Shown here piece after piece: positions 63,858-64,000 of a stretch of DNA of 64,000 bases. The position numbers and the translations under genes were made by a program. Source of the DNA: DALYJJ01 sp033763935 (lineage in GTDB: Bacteria; Acidobacteriota; Terriglobia; Bryobacterales; Bryobacteraceae); NCBI GenBank assembly GCA_033763935.1, contig JANRJO010000051.1, positions 85,148 through 149,147 on the forward strand. Direction: 5' to 3'. How positions within the stretch are numbered: position 1 is the stretch's first letter; each line of letters begins with the position of its first letter. The notes beneath the pieces are model-generated. The model made no database searches. It had not been told where the DNA came from and saw nothing but the letters and a program-made list of their open reading frames with translations.

Positions 63858-64000
63858 TCACTGCCTCACCGAGATGGTCGGCAAGCGGGTGCCGGCTAGC
63901 GGGTCAGTGCTGGGGATGCCGCGCTGTTGGATGATGACGGGGAGTGCGTTGCCCGGGGGGATGTTTTGCGGGATGCGCACGTTGATCTGCCAGAGCGCGA
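63858..64000 (-). CDS. C-terminal end of a Solibacter-type (TIGR03437-like) secreted protein
   Basis: The last 46 codons of a gene that enters from the right. The tail reads LWQINVRIPQNIPPGNALPV and then VIIQQRGIPST, ending TISVRQ. This is the pattern of the C-terminal domain that was defined in Candidatus Solibacter usitatus and is found on many large secreted proteins of that lineage. The N-terminal domains are outside the window. It is the best single lineage marker here. Confidence 0.72.
   Translation of the reverse strand, partial: ALWQINVRIPQNIPPGNALPVIIQQRGIPSTDPLAGTRLPTISVRQ

Overview
The window is high-GC bacterial chromosome, most likely from the Solibacter/Bryobacter branch of Acidobacteria. 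The strongest clue is the partial protein at the right edge, whose tail reads like the Solibacter-type C-terminal domain (TIGR03437). The gene content fits: Gfo/Idh/MocA oxidoreductase, PQQ-propeller proteins, two DUF1080 proteins, a ThuA protein, GH29 and GH4 glycosidases, a Tat-type sulfatase, S9 and S41 peptidases, and menaquinone synthesis by the futalosine route (mqnA, mqnC). This assignment is inference from a single window.

Layout. 0-8.3 kb is a minus-strand run: S41 peptidase, Gfo/Idh/MocA, sensor kinase, Ca2+/H+ antiporter, Hsp70-like protein and PQQ propeller. 8.3-10.8 kb is accessory: an unknown gene with an LSGC...H motif and a frameshifted SIR2-like gene, the latter bracketed by a 169-bp direct repeat of the 3' end of the neighbouring S9 peptidase gene. 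10.6-17.4 kb is a tightly packed minus-strand operon (LuxE-like acyl-activating enzyme, aldehyde dehydrogenase, glycosyltransferase, LolD-like ATPase, S9 peptidase). 17.5-35 kb is mostly housekeeping: DUF433 protein, PQQ propeller with EF-hands, miaB, bifunctional nuclease, class IV aminotransferase, TetR regulator, HipA-like kinase, histone-H1-like protein, MltD-type transglycosylase, EF-G paralogue, zinc-ribbon coiled coil and a B12-binding radical SAM protein. 35-38.4 kb is a four-gene catabolic operon with 4-bp overlaps throughout (racemase-like, ChbG-type deacetylase, ThuA, GH29 fucosidase). 38.4-40.65 kb is a decayed island: membrane-protein fragment, serine recombinase lacking its catalytic N-terminus, two secreted unknowns, an intact tRNA-Val and the 3' half of another tRNA-Val. 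40.8-46.1 kb holds GH4, a secreted unknown, an HlyD-type adaptor, mqnC and mqnA. 46.1-64 kb holds a site-2 protease with CBS domains, PNPOx-like protein, DUF1080 protein, frameshifted sulfatase, two divergent hemerythrins, HAD phosphatase plus methyltransferase, a HigBA toxin-antitoxin pair with a palindromic operator, a VOC / APH kinase / histidine phosphatase / acyl-CoA dehydrogenase operon, a second DUF1080 protein, and a redox/repair operon (methyltransferase, monooxygenase, iron ADH, MsrB, AlkB) beside an aldo/keto reductase.

A striking large-scale feature is strand composition. Up to about 46.1 kb the plus strand is C-rich whichever way genes point; beyond it the plus strand is G-rich, again independent of gene orientation. 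The step falls in or next to the short gap between mqnA and the site-2 protease gene. It has origin-like polarity but no visible origin, so it may be a replichore switch or a rearrangement or assembly junction. The two accessory islands lack the local skew and look lower in GC, consistent with recent arrival.

No CRISPR array, rRNA or recognisable complete insertion sequence was seen.
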